Below, piece after piece: positions 61,801-64,000 of a DNA stretch of 64,000 nt. Position numbers and translations under genes: made by a program. The notes under the pieces are model-generated. The model worked only from the letters and a program-made list of their open reading frames with translations, was not told where the DNA came from and did not search any database. Origin of the DNA: JAWQFO01 sp033436665 (GTDB lineage Bacteria; Pseudomonadota; Alphaproteobacteria; Rhodobacterales; Rhodobacteraceae); assembly GCF_033436665.1 (NCBI RefSeq), contig NZ_JAWQFO010000005.1:248001-312000 (forward strand), in the 5' to 3' direction. The stretch's first letter is position 1. Each line of letters opens with the position of its first letter.

Positions 61801-62291
61801 TCGGGTGCCTTGCCCTGAACCTGCGCGAGCAGATCGGCATACATGCAGAGTTGCAGCACAGAACCGGCTTTGGTCTCCCTTGCCAGTTTGGTGTCGATGA
61901 TCTCGTAGGACCAGGCACCGAGATCGCTCGGGGTTTCTACGCGGCGAAGGATGTCCGCACGACCGGCCCAACGCCCGTGCTTGAGTGCACCCTGAATGAT
62001 GACATTAACGCCTTGCGCCATCGCTTCTCGTGTCTGCGCAACAGCATCAGGCGTGATATCGACGCCGTCGATGGTGACGACGTCCAGTCCCTCTGACTTC
62101 AGATGCTCGACAAAGCCCTCTTCGTGACGGCGTCCGCGTTCGCGCAGGATTTCCAGTAGCGGGTCCCAGACTTTGGGCATGCTCAGCGTTCCCGCGGCGA
62201 CGCTCAAATCGAGCTCGGTCAGGTGCTGACAATTCAGGTGGCCGACGAGATCGGTAGCACTTAACTCTATGACATCTATATTCTTTTTCAT
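58842..62291 (-). CDS. RecB/Cas4-like nuclease, DEDD exonuclease and SF1 helicase fusion
   Basis: An 1149-residue protein, first gene of the operon. Residues 1-240 form a TM0106/Cas4-like nuclease: GRADIL (D112), EIIDTK (D133, K135) and iron-sulfur cysteines C21, C216, C219, C225. Residues 300-505 resemble the YprB RNase H/DnaQ exonuclease (FFDIES with D325/E327, VDLYSV D424, YNRDDC with D493/D494). Residues 740-1110 are an SF1 (UPF1/COG1112-like) helicase: GPPGTGKT 756-763, VDEAAQ 866-871, GDPQQL 891-896, KFQGQEA and FNVAISRAQ. All key residues look intact. It should unwind and degrade nucleic acid. Confidence 0.85.
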   Translation of the reverse strand: MKKNIDVIELSATDLVGHLNCQHLTELDLSVAAGTLSMPKVWDPLLEILRERGRRHEEGFVEHLKSEGLDVVTIDGVDITPDAVAQTREAMAQGVNVIIQGALKHGRWAGRADILRRVETPSDLGAWSYEIIDTKLARETKAGSVLQLCMYADLLAQVQGKAPENVYVVAPWSNFEPQVFRFTDYAAYFRKAKAAIEDATINDAPPAQYPEPKEHCDICRWRERCEQRRREDDHLCLVAGLSKNQTTELNERGITTATALASIPLPLPWKPKRGAVQTYEKVREQARIQIESREAGALLYELLPVTSDAGFCLLPEPSEGDIFFDIESDAHVGEHGLEYLFGYIFRDENGEWRYQADWAFDRESEKVIFERFVDFVSERLEQYPDLHIYHYAPYEPAALKRLMGRYATRETQIDELLRGHVLVDLYSVVRNAVRVGVESYSIKKLEPVYGYERDTTLPDANQALASLQAGLELGDIESVSDEDRNTVQSYNRDDCASTIALRDWLEQRRQELIDSGDDVPRPPPSEQQASEELTARDLAVQELIERLTHDVPVDIEERPDEQQARWVLAYLLDWHRREGKATWWEYFRLSALTPEELIDERAALSGLSLIDTIDQSKTGIPTHRYSFVQQDTDLRGGENLRSAGGETLGSIVEINADERTVDIKKMGKTKDEHPEAVFAFKKFDHDEQEAAIFRIGEYVAEHGIEGDGPYLSGRALLLREAPRIGGQPTRQDGEKPLDAALRIAEHIDGGILPIQGPPGTGKTHTGAHMICRLVEDGKKVGITANSHKVIRNLLDKVVKTSKELGVDLTCMQKPGEREPDQDRLIFAKKNEEVFDALASGQCQVAGGTSYVWSRADAADTLDVLFVDEAAQMSLANVLAVSQSAKTVILLGDPQQLDQPTQGSHPDGTDVSALEHILGDDHTISPERGLFLETTWRLHPEICAFNSELFYDGKLHAKPDCAQQTITADGPISGSGLRFLPVPHSGNQSYSIEEAEITAQMVTDILASNPTWIDRDGDTHDLTLDDILVITPYNAQVFEIQQRLPGGRVGTVDKFQGQEAPIAIYSMATSSYADAPRGMEFLYSANRFNVAISRAQCVAILIASPEVFEADCKTPRQMQLANAFCRYLEIADEMDSAAAAEEIILEESTG

Positions 62292-62355
62292 CGCCCGATC
62301 GTAGCAAATTGCCCGTCTCTACGTCCAACAAATCTCTATGTTTATTTTATGGCGC

Positions 62356-62395
62356 GTCCTGCATGGCAGGACCGGGCTCTCGTGTACCGAGCCCG
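62356..62395. promoter_or_regulatory. two tandem hairpins in the divergent promoter region
   Basis: GTCCTGC-ATG-GCAGGAC (62356-62372) is followed directly by CGGGCTC ... GAGCCCG (62373-62395). They lie 65 bases upstream of the helicase operon and 120 bases upstream of the divergent endonuclease stump, within 62292-62515, which otherwise is AT-rich and gene-free. No T-run follows either, so they are not plain terminators; operator, leader structure or a small repeat element are possible. Confidence 0.4.
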
Positions 62396-62515
62396 CCTTC
62401 GGAGCGATCTCGGCCGTGCGGTGTCGATCCCTCGCGCAAAATCAAATCTTTATCGTTTATTATCAATCTGATACAGTGATTGCTAAGAAATCATTGAGCG
62501 AGAGCAGAACAGGAA

Positions 62516-62806
62516 ATGGCAGACGATGTAGTCGGCAGGTTTGATTCAATCAGAATCTTTGCAAAGGGCGGGAAAATTGCGCCCCATAAACCGCTGCTAT
62601 TGCTCTACGCGCTCGCTGAATTAAAGAACGAAAATATAGAGCGTATCGAATTTAATGATGCCGAAGACATCGTTGACCCTCTCATTCAGCAATATGGTTC
62701 GTTCAATACCAAGACGACGGTCGCGTATCCGTTTGGCCGACTGGCCAATGACAAGAGCGATATCTGGTGGATCGAGTCCCATCAAAAGAATGCTTCCGGC
62801 GACTAA
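62516..62806 (+). pseudogene. truncated sulfur-binding-domain restriction endonuclease
   Basis: A 96-residue N-terminal piece, KIAPHKPLLLLYALAEL and VAYPFGRLANDKSDIWWIE, matching the sulfur-binding domain of HNH endonucleases that cut phosphorothioated DNA (ScoMcrA/SBD type). Full proteins are about 270-330 residues with a C-terminal HNH nuclease, which is missing here. The frame stops at 62806, close to the decayed transposase at 62870-63312, so insertion or deletion probably removed the rest. It diverges from the helicase operon. Confidence 0.7.
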
Positions 62807-62869
62807 GGTCTGACCGAAGCGCGTGACCGGCACCTCAAGGCTGTATCGCCTCAGTGGAACCTGCTCAGG

Positions 62870-63312
62870 TTAAGCCGCTAATGTGAATGCCTCTGCCGGT
62901 GTCCGCATGGCAAGGGCCTGGTGCGGGCGTCTGTGGTTGTAGAATTGGATCCAGTCGCCGATCATGCGGCCCGCGTGGGCCAAGGCTTTCGAACGGTGAC
63001 GGTGGACGCATTGTTCCTTCGACAAGCGGATCAGGCGCTCCACTCACTGCCCGACAGGGCATTGCGAAGCAATGACCCGAGAGGGATGCCGTTCTCTTGC
63101 GGGCAGTGCGATATGTTGAACTCCTGTTTCAGGCCGTAGCTGCGGACCATCGCGGTATAGGCCCGCGACGTGAAGACCAGGCCATTGTCGCTGCGAAGAA
63201 GAAACGGCGAATCGACCCGCCTCAAAGTACCGAATCTTGCGATCAGCGCATGTTCGAGCGCCGTGACCTCCGTGGACGCCTTCGGTAATCGAGAAACTGC
63301 GCATGGAGCCAT
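62870..63312 (-). mobile_element. remnant of an IS3-family transposase (rve domain)
   Basis: Minus-strand translation shows LRSDNGLVFTSRAYTAMVRS, NISHCPQENG, then in another frame VERLIRLSKEQCVHRHR and NHRRPHQALAMRTPAEAF before the stop at 62870. These are the C-terminal integrase-core motifs of IS3 (IS51/IS2-like) OrfB. The N-terminal half and the inverted ends are not found. A frame break occurs between the two parts, at a small palindromic insert. Inactive. Confidence 0.8.
63042..63085. repeat. small palindromic insert inside the transposase remnant
   Basis: CATTGC-GAA-GCAATG (63060-63074) sits in an extra stretch of about 40 bases between the codons for ENG and VERLI, positions that adjoin each other in intact IS3 transposases. 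The insert disrupts the frame. It resembles a REP-type dispersed palindrome; the copy number in the genome cannot be seen here. Confidence 0.5.
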
Positions 63313-63329
63313 CTAAGGCATTGATAGGG

Positions 63330-64000
63330 CTAGTCTTCCTGCTCAATGAGCGCTGATAGCCGTGTAACGAAATAAGCGTTCACGAGTTCGATTGCCTCGT
63401 GGACAGGAAACTGGAAATGCTCATCGAGATCGTCGCCAGAGATCGCAAGTGGCGGTGGTAGCGAAAGAAGGCCGTAGTAGAAGATGACGTGAGCATTGCT
63501 CGTGTCCGACGAGAGCCCGATCCCTCGGCCATAATCGGTGAGAAGCATCTGGGTACGGACGAGCTCTTCGTGAATAAGGCGCCGCTTGCCGCCGTCGTAT
63601 GAGCCGTTGCCGCGTTTGACATTGTAGGCATTAAGGGAGCGACTTACCTCGTCGAATACCAAGACGTCGACGCGCACAGAGCGTTCACGATCTCCGTACG
63701 GAAGGTGCACTTGCAACAAGGAGTCTAGACGCTCCGCGATCCGGACCTCCCGAAGTGTTTCATGTGAAAGCTTGAAGTCGTCTTCTGTCCAAACACGTAA
63801 TCTGGCGCAGTCCTTAAGCCGCTCAAGCAAGGCTCTTTGAAGGATGGAGCCATGTCTCTTGTAGGCTGAGCTGATGATCGAGGTCGCACGAGAGTACTTC
63901 CTACCTGCGATGGGATCTTCTCGGAAGCGGGTTGCACCTAGCCTGTCGATCGTCTCGTCTACTGTGGGCCGCATGCGCTCGAGGTAGGCTTCGAGTTCCG
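63330..64000 (-). CDS. unknown protein, possibly PD-(D/E)xK-like nuclease (5' end outside window)
   Basis: The frame runs from the right edge of the window to a TAG at 63330 (at least 222 residues). Codons before the first internal ATG at 63974 (ELEAYLER) look coding, so the start is probably beyond 64000. The middle reads VRVDVLVFDEVSRSLNAYNVKRG; an Asp followed 15 or so residues later by x-x-K is the layout of PD-(D/E)xK nucleases, but the usual Glu/Asp before Lys is Asn. The nuclease reading is therefore weak. It lies beyond the IS relic in the defence-like region. Confidence 0.5.
   Translation of the reverse strand, partial: ELEAYLERMRPTVDETIDRLGATRFREDPIAGRKYSRATSIISSAYKRHGSILQRALLERLKDCARLRVWTEDDFKLSHETLREVRIAERLDSLLQVHLPYGDRERSVRVDVLVFDEVSRSLNAYNVKRGNGSYDGGKRRLIHEELVRTQMLLTDYGRGIGLSSDTSNAHVIFYYGLLSLPPPLAISGDDLDEHFQFPVHEAIELVNAYFVTRLSALIEQED

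Noticed and set aside
62870..63312. Complete IS3 element
   Set aside because: Only the C-terminal half of the transposase is present, the frame is broken, and no terminal inverted repeats were found.

Overview
The window looks like chromosomal DNA of an alphaproteobacterium of the order Rhodobacterales (Roseobacter/Rhodobacter group). The signs are high GC, a GcrA cell-cycle regulator, a candidate LexA box of the alphaproteobacterial GAAC-N7-GAAC type, the infA-maf-RNase E/G-yacG cluster, a PEP-CTERM-like surface protein, and an Anbu proteasome-like operon. This is inference from gene content; no 16S gene is present.

From 1 to about 46.8 kb the DNA is ordinary core chromosome in short operons. 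In order these are: a BMP-type nucleoside/sugar ABC importer; nfuA-tsaB-rimI; a stress protein and a class IV aminotransferase; an M48 lipoprotein protease; a candidate SOS-controlled gene beside two DnaA boxes; rimO; a capsule/Kdo block (kpsT-like, kpsE-like, kdsA, phosphomannomutase); an ArsR-controlled metal permease; UDG-like, SseB-like, YHS and rhodanese genes; the opgC-opgG-opgH periplasmic glucan operon; a TPR protein; a TPP enzyme coupled to a CoA-transferase; gcrA with an unusual leader; argD-argF; hrpB; meaB; rpmB; a copper chaperone; a sirtuin; a LysR regulator; a PEP-CTERM-like protein; a nitrilase-type hydrolase; infA-maf-RNase E/G-yacG; and the Anbu operon (Anbu, transglutaminase, alpha-E, ATP-grasp).

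A tRNA-Phe gene at 47.1 kb marks the start of an integrated element. It carries a tyrosine integrase, an AlpA regulator, small unknown genes, a 925-residue primase-helicase of the VapE type and, next to it, a 430-bp region with two pairs of an iteron-like repeat around a second repeat family. This looks like the replication module of a phage satellite (P4/PICI-like); no capsid or tail genes are visible. A T-depleted, C/A-rich tract and a broken serine recombinase follow.

From 54.8 kb the base composition visibly drops and a defence-like region begins. A tightly overlapping three-gene operon encodes (i) a 1149-residue protein joining a Cas4/RecB-like nuclease, a DnaQ/RNase H-like exonuclease and an SF1 helicase, (ii) a 529-residue protein of unknown function, and (iii) an 825-residue protein with two phospholipase-D-type nuclease motifs. 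I could not match this set to a named defence system and consider it the best candidate for an undescribed one. Divergent from it lies the N-terminal stump of a sulfur-binding-domain restriction endonuclease, ended close to a decayed IS3-type transposase that itself carries a small palindromic insert. The window ends inside a further gene that may be nuclease-like.
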